From: Bacillus thuringiensis
GTDB taxonomy: Bacteria > Bacillota > Bacilli > Bacillales > Bacillaceae_G
Length of the DNA: 64,000 nt
Direction of reading: 5' to 3'
Assembly: GCF_022095615.2 (NCBI RefSeq)
Contig: NZ_CP155559.1
Location: 3,655,501 to 3,719,500 of the forward strand
Below the pieces are notes generated by a model. It was not told the origin of the DNA and did not search any database. It saw nothing but the letters and a program-made list of their open reading frames with translations. Below, piece by piece: positions 55,406 to 64,000 of the stretch (within the stretch, counting starts at the first letter, position 1; every line of letters begins with the position of its first letter). Position numbers and translations under genes: made by a program.

Positions 55406-56881
55406 TTACTCTTCGTTGTTTAAACGCTCTGTAATTGCTTCTTTAGCGACTTCACGATCGTCAAAATGATGAACGTCTTTACCAATAATTTGATACGTTT
55501 CATGACCCTTACCAGCAATAATGATGATATCTTCAGCTTTCGCGTTAGCAATTGCATGGTATATCGCTTCTTTTCTATCAATAATTACTTCATAATTATT
55601 CCCATTTGCACCCTGCACCATATCATCTAAAATAGCCCCTGGCTCTTCACTTCTTGGATTATCAGAAGTATAAATTGCATGAGTTGCATATTTTGTTGCA
55701 ACACTTGCCATGATTGGTCTCTTTGTTCGATCTCTATCTCCACCACAACCGACGATACAATATACATCGCCTTTTGCAAACTGTTTTGCTGTTTTTAATA
55801 CATTCTCTAAGCTATCTGGTGTATGTGCATAATCAACAATAACTGTATAATTTTGTCCACCATCAACTACTTCAAAACGTCCTGGAACTCCAGCTAGTTG
55901 CTTTATTACATCAATAACCGTTTCTAAACTTACACCAGAAACAAGTCCTGCCGCTGTTGCTGCTAGTACGTTATATACATTAAATTTCCCAATCAATTTC
56001 ATCGTGACATTTACACTTTCATACGGTGTTACAAGCGTAAATGTAGTTCCACCGCTCGTCATAACGATATCTTTGGCCATAATATCACTTGTTGTATCAA
56101 TTCCATATGTTACAACAGTTGCCGCAGTACTTCTCATATATTCCGCAGTTACAGCATCATCATTATTCAGTACCGCGTACTTTTCACGATCATGGTTATA
56201 ACTATTGCCAAGTTGTGCAAATAGCAATCCTTTTGCATGTTTATATTCTTCCATCGTTTTATGATAGTCTAAATGATCTTGTGTTAAATTTGTAAACACT
56301 GCTACATCGTAATCACATCCGTGTACACGACCAAGATCTAAAGCATGTGACGAAACTTCCATTACTGTACTATCTACACCGTGCTCAACCATTTTTGAAA
56401 ACGTCTGTTGAAGTGTTAGTGCATCTGGTGTTGTATTTTTCACCTCAAATGTTTCATCACCGATTTTCATATTAATCGTTCCAATTAGCCCCGTTTTATG
56501 ACCATGTGCGCGCATAATCTCATCCATAATATGCGATGTTGTTGTCTTTCCATTTGTACCTGTAATTCCGATTAAATGTAACTTGTGTGTTGGTTGACCA
56601 TAAAAATAATCAGCTAAAACCGCTAACGAACGAAAAGTATTTTTCACAAGTACAACTGGAACGTCAACATCAATTGGTCTTTCCGCAACAATAGCAGCCG
56701 CTCCTTGTGCCGCTGCTTGCTTAGCAAAATCATGGCTATCAACCGTATATCCTTTCATACATACAAATAAGCTTCCCTCTTTCACTTTACGTGAATCAGC
56801 TTCTATAGATGTGATTTCTGGATTTTCTTTTGGAACAACTGGAAAATCATGCAAACATGATAAAAGTGTATGCAACTTCAT
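55406..56881 (-). CDS. murE: UDP-MurNAc-L-Ala-D-Glu:meso-diaminopimelate ligase MurE
   Basis: A 491-residue Mur ligase. The ATP loop [13 protein letters not shown] (about 107-119) and the DNPRSEEP signature show meso-diaminopimelate specificity. Carbamylated-lysine region and [10 protein letters not shown] are present. Its ATG overlaps the stop of a short upstream ORF by 4 nt (ATGA), with a modest AGAGGG as its own Shine-Dalgarno. Confidence 0.97.
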   Translation of the reverse strand: MKLHTLLSCLHDFPVVPKENPEITSIEADSRKVKEGSLFVCMKGYTVDSHDFAKQAAAQGAAAIVAERPIDVDVPVVLVKNTFRSLAVLADYFYGQPTHKLHLIGITGTNGKTTTSHIMDEIMRAHGHKTGLIGTINMKIGDETFEVKNTTPDALTLQQTFSKMVEHGVDSTVMEVSSHALDLGRVHGCDYDVAVFTNLTQDHLDYHKTMEEYKHAKGLLFAQLGNSYNHDREKYAVLNNDDAVTAEYMRSTAATVVTYGIDTTSDIMAKDIVMTSGGTTFTLVTPYESVNVTMKLIGKFNVYNVLAATAAGLVSGVSLETVIDVIKQLAGVPGRFEVVDGGQNYTVIVDYAHTPDSLENVLKTAKQFAKGDVYCIVGCGGDRDRTKRPIMASVATKYATHAIYTSDNPRSEEPGAILDDMVQGANGNNYEVIIDRKEAIYHAIANAKAEDIIIIAGKGHETYQIIGKDVHHFDDREVAKEAITERLNNEE

Positions 56882-56931
56882 TTCACTAAACCCTCTCTAC
56901 ATTGTGTATTTATCTCTTTTTTAATAGGCAA
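56878..56931 (-). CDS. Putative 17-codon leader ORF coupled to murE
   Basis: TTG 56931 opens [17 protein letters not shown] and ends at a TGA that overlaps the murE ATG. GGAGG lies 7 nt upstream; GTG 56934 is an alternative start 4 nt away. That Shine-Dalgarno is the right arm of a perfect 10-bp hairpin. I propose a leader that couples murE translation to opening of the hairpin. The ORF is short and unrecognised, so its reality is unproved. Confidence 0.45.
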   Translation of the reverse strand: MPIKKEINTQCREGLVK

Positions 56932-57088
56932 CACGTTACCTCCTAAATATGTAAAATAGGAGGTAAGTGCTACTGTGTCTAATAAATAGACTTATTTATA
57001 ATTAGGGCTCTTACAGCCTCAAATTAAGTAACTCTTCTATAAAGAACTCACTTCCACCAATTGTACCATAAAACGTACTAGGTTACCT
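56882..57088. other. 207-bp gap between spoVD and murE
   Basis: The region contains the leader ORF and hairpin described above. An extended -10-like TGGTACAAT (on minus, about 57060-57069) lies at its upstream side with no good -35. I see no terminator. Confidence 0.5.
56936..56966 (-). promoter_or_regulatory. Hairpin sequestering a Shine-Dalgarno upstream of murE
   Basis: TTACCTCCTA and TAGGAGGTAA on minus (complements of 56957-56966 and 56936-56945) pair perfectly with an 11-nt loop. The right arm includes GGAGG for the leader ORF. No U tract follows, so it is not a terminator. Confidence 0.65.
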
Positions 57089-59005
57089 TTAATTCCCGAA
57101 GTAAATTCTAATTTTTGAGCCCTCTTTTACTTTAGCTCCTGCTTCTGGGGATTGTTTAATTACTTTCTCTCCGTCTCCACTTATATCAAGCTTCAAATCG
57201 ACGAGTTGTGTCTGTAAGTCTTTCTTTTTCATACCAATTAAATTCGGAACTTCCACAGTTGGTGTATCGCCCCATTTATATTCTCTCTCAACTTGTTCTT
57301 TTCTCGGTTTCACTCCCATAACAGGAAGTGCATCCCGAAGAATATTCCCAACAATTGGAGCTGCTACTACTCCACCAAATTGCGTTACACCTTTCGGATT
57401 ATCAACAGCAACATAGACAACAATTTCCGGATCATCCGCTGGAGCAAAACCGATAAAAGATACTATATAATTATTCTCTAAATATTTACCATCTTTCACC
57501 TTTTGAGCCGTACCTGTTTTTCCACCTACACGATACCCATCAATGAAAGCACCTTTACCAGATCCCTTTGCTACAACATTCTCTAATGCATACCGAACTT
57601 TTTCTGAAGTTTCCTTGGAAATAACTTTTCTTTTTTCCACAGGTGTCTTTTTACTTACAACTTGATTATTTTTCGGATCAATAAATTCCTTAGCTATATA
57701 TGGTTGATACAATGTCCCACCATTTACAGCCGCTGCTACTGCTGCTACTTGTTGAATTGGTGTTACAGAAACTCCTTGACCAAATGAAGTAGTTGCTTGC
57801 TCGACTGGACCAACCTTATCTAAATTAAATAAAATCCCACTACCTTCACCTTGCAAATCAATTCCTGTTTTCTGTCCAAAGCCGAAATTACGAATGTATT
57901 TAAACAATCGGTCTTTACCAAGACGATCACCAAGTTCAATAAATCCTGGGTTACATGAGTTTTGAACTACTTCTAAAAACGTTTGGCTACCATGGCCTCC
58001 TGCTTTCCAGCATTTCAATCTAGCTCCACCCACTTCAGCTGCTCCATCATCATAAAACGTATCTTTCTCTAAGTCTACTAAATTTTCATTCAAAGCTGCC
58101 GCTAACGTAATGATCTTAAATGTTGAACCAGGCTCATACGTACTCCATACTGGTAAATTTCTATTATACACTTCTGGAGAAACACTTTGAAAATCTGCTG
58201 GATCAAAACTCGGCCGACTCGACATACCTAAAATTTCACCATTTTTCGGATTCATTGCAATCGCAATCATACCATCTGGATTATATGTCGACTCTGCAAT
58301 ATTCATTTCTCTTTCCATAATTCTATTAATACGCGCATCAATTGTTAAGCCTAAATTCAAACCAGCTTCTGGTTTTTTGAAATCATCGCCAACATTAGGC
58401 ATCCTTTGTCCTTTTGCATCTGCAAAAAAACGCACATGACCTTCATCACCATTTAGCTCTTTATCATAATATTTTTCAAGCCCCATCAAACCTTGGTTAT
58501 CACTACCTGCAAACCCTAATACGTGTGATAAAAAGTTACCGAATGGATAGTACCGGATAGAGTCCTCTGCGATATAAACACCTTTCAAACTTAATCCTCG
58601 TACCTCTTTCGCTTTATCATGTGATATTTTTCTTCCGCCTTTATCTAACCTTACAATCGATTCTTTTTTTGTAATCCTCTTATAAATCTCATCTTTTTCC
58701 ACACCTAATACTGCAGCTAACTTCTCTGCAGTCTCTGCTGGTTTTTCAATTTGCCTCGGTACAACAAAGACCGTTGGGGCACTTTTATTCGTAGCAAGTT
58801 CCACACCATTTCGATCTAAAATCTTCCCACGTTCAGGTTCAAAAGTAATATTACGACTCCACGAATCCTTTGCACGATCCGTTAACATATTCCCAAGAAA
58901 AAATTGTACATATCCAAGACGAATATCGATGATAGTGAAAATAAGTATACCTGATATGAGTATAAAAATAAGTCGTTTTCTAACCGTTACATTTGATACA
59001 CGCAT
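57089..59005 (-). CDS. spoVD: Sporulation-specific class B penicillin-binding protein SpoVD
   Basis: A 638-residue transpeptidase for spore cortex. One N-terminal membrane anchor (about 11-32), a dimerisation domain, and the transpeptidase motifs STFK (PGSTFKIITL), SxN (NSCNPG) and KTG (GGKTGTAQK) are present, followed by one PASTA domain (about 580-638). It pairs with SpoVE. ATG 59005 lies 11 nt after GAGG, across an inverted repeat. It is adjacent to pbpB, its vegetative paralogue. Confidence 0.95.
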   Translation of the reverse strand: MRVSNVTVRKRLIFILISGILIFTIIDIRLGYVQFFLGNMLTDRAKDSWSRNITFEPERGKILDRNGVELATNKSAPTVFVVPRQIEKPAETAEKLAAVLGVEKDEIYKRITKKESIVRLDKGGRKISHDKAKEVRGLSLKGVYIAEDSIRYYPFGNFLSHVLGFAGSDNQGLMGLEKYYDKELNGDEGHVRFFADAKGQRMPNVGDDFKKPEAGLNLGLTIDARINRIMEREMNIAESTYNPDGMIAIAMNPKNGEILGMSSRPSFDPADFQSVSPEVYNRNLPVWSTYEPGSTFKIITLAAALNENLVDLEKDTFYDDGAAEVGGARLKCWKAGGHGSQTFLEVVQNSCNPGFIELGDRLGKDRLFKYIRNFGFGQKTGIDLQGEGSGILFNLDKVGPVEQATTSFGQGVSVTPIQQVAAVAAAVNGGTLYQPYIAKEFIDPKNNQVVSKKTPVEKRKVISKETSEKVRYALENVVAKGSGKGAFIDGYRVGGKTGTAQKVKDGKYLENNYIVSFIGFAPADDPEIVVYVAVDNPKGVTQFGGVVAAPIVGNILRDALPVMGVKPRKEQVEREYKWGDTPTVEVPNLIGMKKKDLQTQLVDLKLDISGDGEKVIKQSPEAGAKVKEGSKIRIYFGN

Positions 59006-59045
59006 ATTGGAACAAGCCTCCCTTACGCCTAGCTTGTTCCAATAT
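59004..59045 (-). promoter_or_regulatory. Perfect 14-bp inverted repeat at the spoVD translation start
   Basis: Arms at 59004-59017 and 59032-59045 are complementary. On minus the 14-nt loop carries AAGGGAG of the Shine-Dalgarno and the base of the stem includes two bases of the ATG. No U tract follows. It may be an RNA element or a DNA operator; a SigE-like CATATATT at 59041-59048 overlaps it. Confidence 0.65.
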
Positions 59046-59086
59046 ATGCTTGTACTTATTTAATTAGAACTTCTTCTCTTTTACCA

Positions 59087-61237
59087 TTACTGTTTTTCTG
59101 CTTCTTGTTGTGGTTCAAGTGGCGGTACAAGCGTTACACCTAACTCTGTACCAGGTTGCAACAATGTTCCTTCCGCCACACTTTGTTCGGTTACATATCC
59201 GGTACCAGTAGGTTTTAAGTTAAGCTTTAATGTTTTTGCTAAATTCATAACATCACGCAGTGCCCAGCCTTGTATATTTGGCATTGTAGGCTTATCTCCT
59301 ACTAAGAAGACTCGATCGCCTTTTAATGTTTGCTCCGTTGCTTTTGGCACTTGCTGCTGCACTTTTCCTTCACCTAATACGATTGGACGAAGTTTTGCTT
59401 TATCAATTGCTTTTTTCGCTTCTTCCATCGTTTTCCCGGTTACATCTGGAACGACAGTTTGTTGTTCTTTCACATATTTTTTCGGGTCTTTTATTTCATT
59501 TGGCTTAATCTTTAAATACTCTAAACTATTTTTGGTTACATATTTAAAAATATCAGCTAAAGGCTGTGCGCCATTCTCATCATCTTTCAATTTCGGTTGT
59601 TTTACAGCTACATACACAACAAGTTGCGGATCGTCCATAGGTGCCATCCCTAAGAATGAGAATATATAATTCTCTCTTCCCGTCATATAGCCACCTTTTC
59701 CATCCGGAATTTGCGCCGTCCCTGTTTTACCACCCACTGAATATCCATCGACTTTATAAGCAGTTCCTGTTCCTTTCGGCGATGTAACAACACGTTCTAA
59801 TAACTGTCTTACTTGCGCTGCTGTTTCTTTCGTAACAGGTTTTCCCACTTCTTCTGGCTTATGTTCTAATTTTACTTCACCTGTTATTGGATCTACAATT
59901 TTATCAATTGTATACGGCTTCATCATTTTCCCATCATTTGCAATAGCAGTTGCTGCTTGTACAAGCTGTATTGGCGTTACAGTAGAACCTTGTCCAAAAG
60001 CTGTTGTTACTTGCTGTATTTGCTGATCGAATAGAATTGTATTTGAACCTTCACCAGGTAAATCAATGTTCGTTTTTTCATCTAATCCAAAACTATGAAT
60101 ATATTTCCGGAAACGTTCTGGGCCAAGTTTTTGATCCCCTAAAATTGCAAACGCTACGTTGGAAGAACGCTCTACCCCTTCATCAAACGTGATAGATCCC
60201 CATCCAGCGCCTCCGTTATGATCTTTTATTTTTCGGTTTCCGACTTGGTATGTACCAGACTGATAATAATCTTGTCCTTTATACACACCTTCATTAATAG
60301 CTGCTGCTAGCGTGAAAATTTTCATTGTTGATCCAGGTTCAAATGCATTTGCAATTGCGTCATTATAAAAATACTTATTATTCTCTTCGTTCGGATCATA
60401 ACTAGGCTTACTAGACATTCCTAATATTTTCCCTGTTTTTGGATCCGCAACAATCCCTATCAAACTTTCTGGTTCATAATGTTTACTCGCTTCTTTCATT
60501 GCATCTTCTAAATAACTTTGAATACGTTGATCTATCGTTAAATACGTGTTATCTCCATTTTTAGGTGCCTCTACATTCACTTTCCCGCCGTCAAGAGACA
60601 CACCTTTACGATCGCCTGTATAAGCTACTTTTCCGTTAGAAGCTCCTAAATATTTATCCAAGCTCTTTTCTAAACCAAATTGCCCTATAGCAATCCCCTT
60701 ATCATCGGGTCTCGCATGTCCTACGACATAAGATGCGAAATCACCGTTCGGATACACTCTTGCATTTTCAGTAATAAAAGATATACCTGGCAATTTTAAT
60801 GCTTCTATTTGTTCCTTCTGTTCTTTCGTCAAGCCCTTACCTAATTTCCCAAATTCCACTTGACTTCTACCTTCTTTATTTAACGTATCTAAAATCTTCT
60901 CTTCATCTTTTCCGAGTACTCCCGCAATTTTCTTTGCAGTATCCTCTTTATTTTCAACATGATTCGCACCTTTTAATTCCGCTACAAGTTTATAAGAGTT
61001 TGCATCTTGCGCTAACACATGACCATTTTGGTCATAAATCGTCCCGCGATTCGCTTCCAGAACTCCTGTTTTACTATGTTTTTGCTTAGCGAGCGCATCC
61101 AAATCATGATCATGAACAGTTCCTGTTGCTTGTATGTAAAAAAATCGGGCTAATAATAGCAAAAAGAGCAGGAGGAATAAAATCATAAAATACCCTGCTC
61201 CCTTATTGGTATGAAATTTAGTCATATTTCTCTTCAT
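59087..61237 (-). CDS. pbpB: Septal class B penicillin-binding protein 2B
   Basis: A 716-residue divisome transpeptidase (FtsI function). One membrane anchor (about 15-33), a dimerisation domain and the active-site motifs STMK (PGSTMKIFTL), SSN (ERSSNVAF) and KTG (GGKTGTAQI) are visible, then two PASTA domains (about 590-705). ATG 61237 is 3 nt from AAGGG, while ATG 61225 is also possible, so the first four residues are uncertain. It lies between ftsL and spoVD. Confidence 0.95.
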   Translation of the reverse strand: MKRNMTKFHTNKGAGYFMILFLLLFLLLLARFFYIQATGTVHDHDLDALAKQKHSKTGVLEANRGTIYDQNGHVLAQDANSYKLVAELKGANHVENKEDTAKKIAGVLGKDEEKILDTLNKEGRSQVEFGKLGKGLTKEQKEQIEALKLPGISFITENARVYPNGDFASYVVGHARPDDKGIAIGQFGLEKSLDKYLGASNGKVAYTGDRKGVSLDGGKVNVEAPKNGDNTYLTIDQRIQSYLEDAMKEASKHYEPESLIGIVADPKTGKILGMSSKPSYDPNEENNKYFYNDAIANAFEPGSTMKIFTLAAAINEGVYKGQDYYQSGTYQVGNRKIKDHNGGAGWGSITFDEGVERSSNVAFAILGDQKLGPERFRKYIHSFGLDEKTNIDLPGEGSNTILFDQQIQQVTTAFGQGSTVTPIQLVQAATAIANDGKMMKPYTIDKIVDPITGEVKLEHKPEEVGKPVTKETAAQVRQLLERVVTSPKGTGTAYKVDGYSVGGKTGTAQIPDGKGGYMTGRENYIFSFLGMAPMDDPQLVVYVAVKQPKLKDDENGAQPLADIFKYVTKNSLEYLKIKPNEIKDPKKYVKEQQTVVPDVTGKTMEEAKKAIDKAKLRPIVLGEGKVQQQVPKATEQTLKGDRVFLVGDKPTMPNIQGWALRDVMNLAKTLKLNLKPTGTGYVTEQSVAEGTLLQPGTELGVTLVPPLEPQQEAEKQ

Positions 61238-61258
61238 TTTCCCTTCACACCTATTGCC

Positions 61259-61621
61259 TTATTTGAGGCCCTTCACATTATTCGCATTAATTTCTAGCCC
61301 GTGTTTTTTTGCAACTTCAGCGATTCGTTCATAGCGACTTAATTTCTCTACTTCAGCCTGTAACTCTTGATTTTCTTTTTGCTGCTGTACAATTTTTTGT
61401 TCTATCGTCGCTGCTTCTACATTAACTTGATAAAGGCCTGCTTTATTTCCAATAAACGCTACACAGGCATACAATAAAAAGCCAATAAATGCTACATACA
61501 ACAGTTTTTCGATTCTTGTAATCTTCGCTTTAGCTTTTGGCTGAACCATCTGCTGTGGGGGCGTTTGAATCTGTACCTCTTCTTGTGCTTGTTGTTTGTA
61601 CTTTACAGCTAAGTTACTCAT
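61259..61621 (-). CDS. ftsL: Cell division protein FtsL
   Basis: A 120-residue bitopic protein: a basic cytoplasmic tail rich in Gln/Pro (about 1-35), one membrane segment (KLLYVAFIGFLLYACVAFIG) and a leucine-zipper-like extracellular coiled coil (about 65-110: IEQKIVQQQKENQELQAEVEKL). It forms a complex with DivIB and DivIC. Position between rsmH and pbpB is diagnostic because the sequence is poorly conserved. Confidence 0.92.
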   Translation of the reverse strand: MSNLAVKYKQQAQEEVQIQTPPQQMVQPKAKAKITRIEKLLYVAFIGFLLYACVAFIGNKAGLYQVNVEAATIEQKIVQQQKENQELQAEVEKLSRYERIAEVAKKHGLEINANNVKGLK

Positions 61622-61636
61622 ACCTCTCTCCCCTTT

Positions 61637-62569
61637 TTATCGTTTTTCAGCGATTCTCAATTTCGCAGAACGCGCTCGATTATTTTCTTCTAACTCTATA
61701 TCAGAAGGTAAAATCGGTTTTCTTGTAATAAGCTTTAATTTCGGCTTAAATTCATCAGGAATAATTGGTAATCCTGGTGGCAATTGTGGCGTTGTACTAT
61801 TTCGCTTAAACGTCGTTTTACAAATACGGTCTTCTAAAGAATGGAATGTTATAACACTAACCCTTCCACCTGGCTTGACCATCTCAATCGCAGATTCCAA
61901 CGCTTCTTCAAATACTTTCAATTCATCATTTACAGCTATACGGATTGCTTGGAACACTCGCTTCGCAGGATGTCCACCCGTTCTACGAGCAGGAGCTGGA
62001 ATACCCTCTTTAATTAGTTCTACTAATTCTCCTGTCGTTTCAATAGCTTTATTCTCACGATACGCTTCAATTTTCCTTACTATTTGTTTTGAAAATTTCT
62101 CTTCACCATACTGGAAGAAAATTCTTACAAGTTGTTCATATGACCAGCTATTTACAACATCATATGCTGTTAATGGGGCATCTTGATCCATTCGCATATC
62201 TAACGGTGCATCATGATGATAACTAAAGCCACGCTCTGGTGTATCTAATTGCGGGGATGAAACACCTAAATCAAATAAAATACCGTCTACTTCTGTTATA
62301 CCTAATTCCTGTAGTTTTTCAGATAAATGACGGAAATTACTTTTTACTGTTATGAACTGTTCACCGTATGAAGAGAATTTTTCTTTCGCATTTTGAATCG
62401 CTATCTCATCTTGATCAAACGCGATTAACTTTCCGCCTTCAGTTAATTGGGATAATAAATAAGAACTATGTCCTCCTCCCCCCAGTGTACAATCTACATA
62501 TGTACCACCTGGCTTTATATCTAAGCCGTCTACTGTTTCCTTTAAAAGCACTGTTACGTGTTTAAACAT
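61637..62569 (-). CDS. rsmH: 16S rRNA m4C1402 methyltransferase RsmH (MraW)
   Basis: A 310-residue SAM-dependent methyltransferase modifying C1402 N4 of 16S rRNA. Conserved motifs are [38 protein letters not shown] and [11 protein letters not shown]. It is the first complete gene of the dcw cluster here, with AGTAGGTG as its ribosome-binding site. The normal upstream neighbour mraZ is missing. Confidence 0.97.
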   Translation of the reverse strand: MFKHVTVLLKETVDGLDIKPGGTYVDCTLGGGGHSSYLLSQLTEGGKLIAFDQDEIAIQNAKEKFSSYGEQFITVKSNFRHLSEKLQELGITEVDGILFDLGVSSPQLDTPERGFSYHHDAPLDMRMDQDAPLTAYDVVNSWSYEQLVRIFFQYGEEKFSKQIVRKIEAYRENKAIETTGELVELIKEGIPAPARRTGGHPAKRVFQAIRIAVNDELKVFEEALESAIEMVKPGGRVSVITFHSLEDRICKTTFKRNSTTPQLPPGLPIIPDEFKPKLKLITRKPILPSDIELEENNRARSAKLRIAEKR

Positions 62570-62938
62570 TGTTGCACCTACTCTTTTTCCAATTAATTAT
62601 GTTGAATGCATCTCCTCCTCCAAACGTATATTTCACGATTAGAGAACGAAATACTATGAAAGAACGACTCATTTAACTTGCCTACAAAGGCAGCATACTA
62701 TACAAATCGCTATTTTCTTTTATTATATACTAAATTTTATCATCTTTTGCGGGAATTTAAATAAAAAACTGTCGAAAAAGATAATAATACGTTTACATTT
62801 TGTGCTATTTTGTCATATATTTAAGTATCCTGCATAATTACGATATTCACCGTTTGCCAGATTAATAATTCAGAAAAATTTCACTTCACAGTAAATTCAA
62901 CGGAACAAAAATAAAATCCTGCTCCTAAGAGCAAGATT
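62570..62938. other. 369-bp gap between bshC and rsmH, without mraZ
   Basis: No mraZ reading frame is present on either strand. On minus, GGAGGAGGAG is followed by ATG CAT TCA ACA TAA, a four-codon stub, then 23 nt to rsmH. Upstream lies an AT-rich promoter-like region with TATAAT (complement of 62722-62727) without a convincing -35. This region otherwise holds the bshC terminator. Confidence 0.7.
62905..62938 (-). terminator. Intrinsic terminator after bshC
   Basis: A 10-bp stem (62915-62924 with 62929-62938, one G-U pair on minus) and 4-nt loop, then a U-rich run on minus (complement of 62907-62914). It directly follows the bshC stop. Confidence 0.85.
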
Positions 62939-64000
62939 CTATAGTTTTATAACATGATGTTTTCCATCCCAAGAAAACGGTTTTTCCATTACACGCTCAA
63001 CGAAATCCAAACCGAACTGATTTAAGTAGTAACATATATTCCACACACGCTCTTGCGGCGCCCCTAATGGACGAAGTGCAAATTGTATGCGACGGAATTT
63101 ATTTAGCTGCACTTCATGTTTTTTCTCAACATTTCTTTTCAACATTCTTTCCAACAGTTCAATTTGTTCATTAATTTTGAATTCATTTTTCCCTGCAAAC
63201 GCACTTAATCCAGGATCTATTTTCTTCACAAACTGTTGTAATGACGTATGGATATCCATTATTTCTTTTTTCGCCTCTACAAATCGATCATCTATCGGTT
63301 CCTCTATTTGATTAGATAACCAGTTTTCACGCAACTTATCTACGTTATTTAAAAACGGATCACTGTCTCGCAATTGTAAATCGTGTAAATCTGTCGCTAC
63401 ATCCCTCTCTATATAAGTGATTGTAATACGTGGAACGACAGGTGGCATTCGGAAACCGATAGTATGGAAGACTTGTTGTAATTCACTCCAGTAAGCTAAT
63501 TCCCCTGGCCCTCCAATAAACGCCAGTGTAGGAAATACATACTCTTGCATAAGAGGGCGCGTTACAACATTATTACTAAAGCGTTCTGGGCTTCTCTCTA
63601 GCTCTTCCATCAATTCCTCATACGAAAAGGAATACGCTCCATCCTTCCCAACAAACTTCCCTTGATTGTCTTCAAGTAACACTCGCTCGTTATCAATTTC
63701 CATGAATATATGCACTGCATTATACTTCGTTTCAATAATCGGTTTATATCCTAATTCTTTAATTATTTCCTGTTGGTTATGAAGCCCCTCTTGCACTTCT
63801 TTATACTTACCTATAATTCGCTTAAAAAACGGCACTTCTAATTTTCTTAATTCAGGATGATGCGAATCGACAAGAATTAAACCAGAATTCACGAACATTT
63901 TCATAATAAGATGGCCAAAGAAATCTACATACGTATTCGATTTCCCCAAAGAATCATCAATAAATCGCAGTACATCCTTTGTAAAATTCGTTTCAGGGTA
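62939..64000 (-). CDS. bshC: Bacillithiol biosynthesis cysteine-adding enzyme BshC, C-terminal part
   Basis: The open frame enters from the window edge, so the C-terminal 353 codons and stop are visible of a protein usually near 540 residues. It carries family segments YVFPTLAFIGGPGELAYWSELQQVF, the coiled-coil domain rich in Lys/Glu (about residue 210-300 of the visible part) and PLGAPQERVWNICYYLNQFG. BshC adds cysteine to GlcN-malate in the last bacillithiol step. Location before rsmH is the conserved Bacillus order, apart from the missing mraZ. Confidence 0.93.
   Translation of the reverse strand, partial: YPETNFTKDVLRFIDDSLGKSNTYVDFFGHLIMKMFVNSGLILVDSHHPELRKLEVPFFKRIIGKYKEVQEGLHNQQEIIKELGYKPIIETKYNAVHIFMEIDNERVLLEDNQGKFVGKDGAYSFSYEELMEELERSPERFSNNVVTRPLMQEYVFPTLAFIGGPGELAYWSELQQVFHTIGFRMPPVVPRITITYIERDVATDLHDLQLRDSDPFLNNVDKLRENWLSNQIEEPIDDRFVEAKKEIMDIHTSLQQFVKKIDPGLSAFAGKNEFKINEQIELLERMLKRNVEKKHEVQLNKFRRIQFALRPLGAPQERVWNICYYLNQFGLDFVERVMEKPFSWDGKHHVIKL

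Overview
The window is a low-GC chromosomal segment of a spore-forming Firmicute. Protein sequences, gene order and the sporulation genes (spoIIGA, sigE, sigG, spoVD, spoVE) point to the Bacillus cereus group. It carries no rRNA or tRNA genes, no insertion sequence, no prophage and no CRISPR array. It is mostly conserved housekeeping DNA on the minus strand, with one small accessory island at about 15.6-21.9 kb.

Layout. (1) 1-8749, minus: coaBC-priA-def-fmt-rsmB-rlmN-prpC-prkC, a tightly packed or overlapping operon for coenzyme A synthesis, replication restart, translation initiation, rRNA methylation and the PrpC/PrkC phosphatase-kinase pair; prkC is cut by the window edge. (2) 8834-10974, minus: yicC-remA-gmk-rpoZ, closed by an intrinsic terminator. 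(3) 11013-15613: a P-type calcium ATPase (minus) divergent from rqcH (plus). (4) 15616-21950, accessory island: an LprI-domain lipoprotein, an M24 peptidase, a DinB-like protein, two tandem paralogous membrane proteins, an uncharacterised transporter, a DUF2651 protein and the remnant of a HAD hydrolase gene. (5) 21955-33791, minus: the complete pyrimidine operon pyrR-P-B-C-carA-carB-pyrK-D-F-E with one SigA promoter and three PyrR attenuators. (6) 33794-38886, minus: rluD-type synthase, lspA, a DksA-like protein, and ileS with a T-box leader. (7) 38889-45743, minus: divIVA, ylmH-ylmG-sepF-ylmE-ylmD, ymxH, sigG, sigE, spoIIGA. (8) 45862-62569, minus: the division and cell wall (dcw) cluster rsmH-ftsL-pbpB-spoVD-murE-mraY-murD-spoVE-murG-murB-divIB-ftsA-ftsZ, preceded by the 3' part of bshC.

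How the genes work together. The dcw cluster supplies UDP-MurNAc-pentapeptide and lipid I/II synthesis (MurB, MurE, MurD, MraY, MurG), septal synthases (PBP2B, SpoVD, SpoVE) and the divisome (FtsL, DivIB, FtsA, FtsZ, plus SepF and DivIVA). SpoIIGA, SigE and SigG drive mother-cell and forespore programmes, in which SpoVD and SpoVE make cortex. PrkC senses peptidoglycan fragments and PrpC opposes it. RqcH and YlmH both belong to ribosome-associated quality control.

Most unusual observations: there is no mraZ between bshC and rsmH, where only a strong ribosome-binding site and a four-codon stub remain; a 17-codon ORF overlaps the murE start and its Shine-Dalgarno lies in a perfect hairpin; the spoVE Shine-Dalgarno is ideally spaced for an overlapping out-of-frame seven-codon ORF; and a perfect 14-bp inverted repeat presents the spoVD Shine-Dalgarno in its loop. 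These suggest several layers of translational control inside the dcw cluster. They are inferences from sequence alone.
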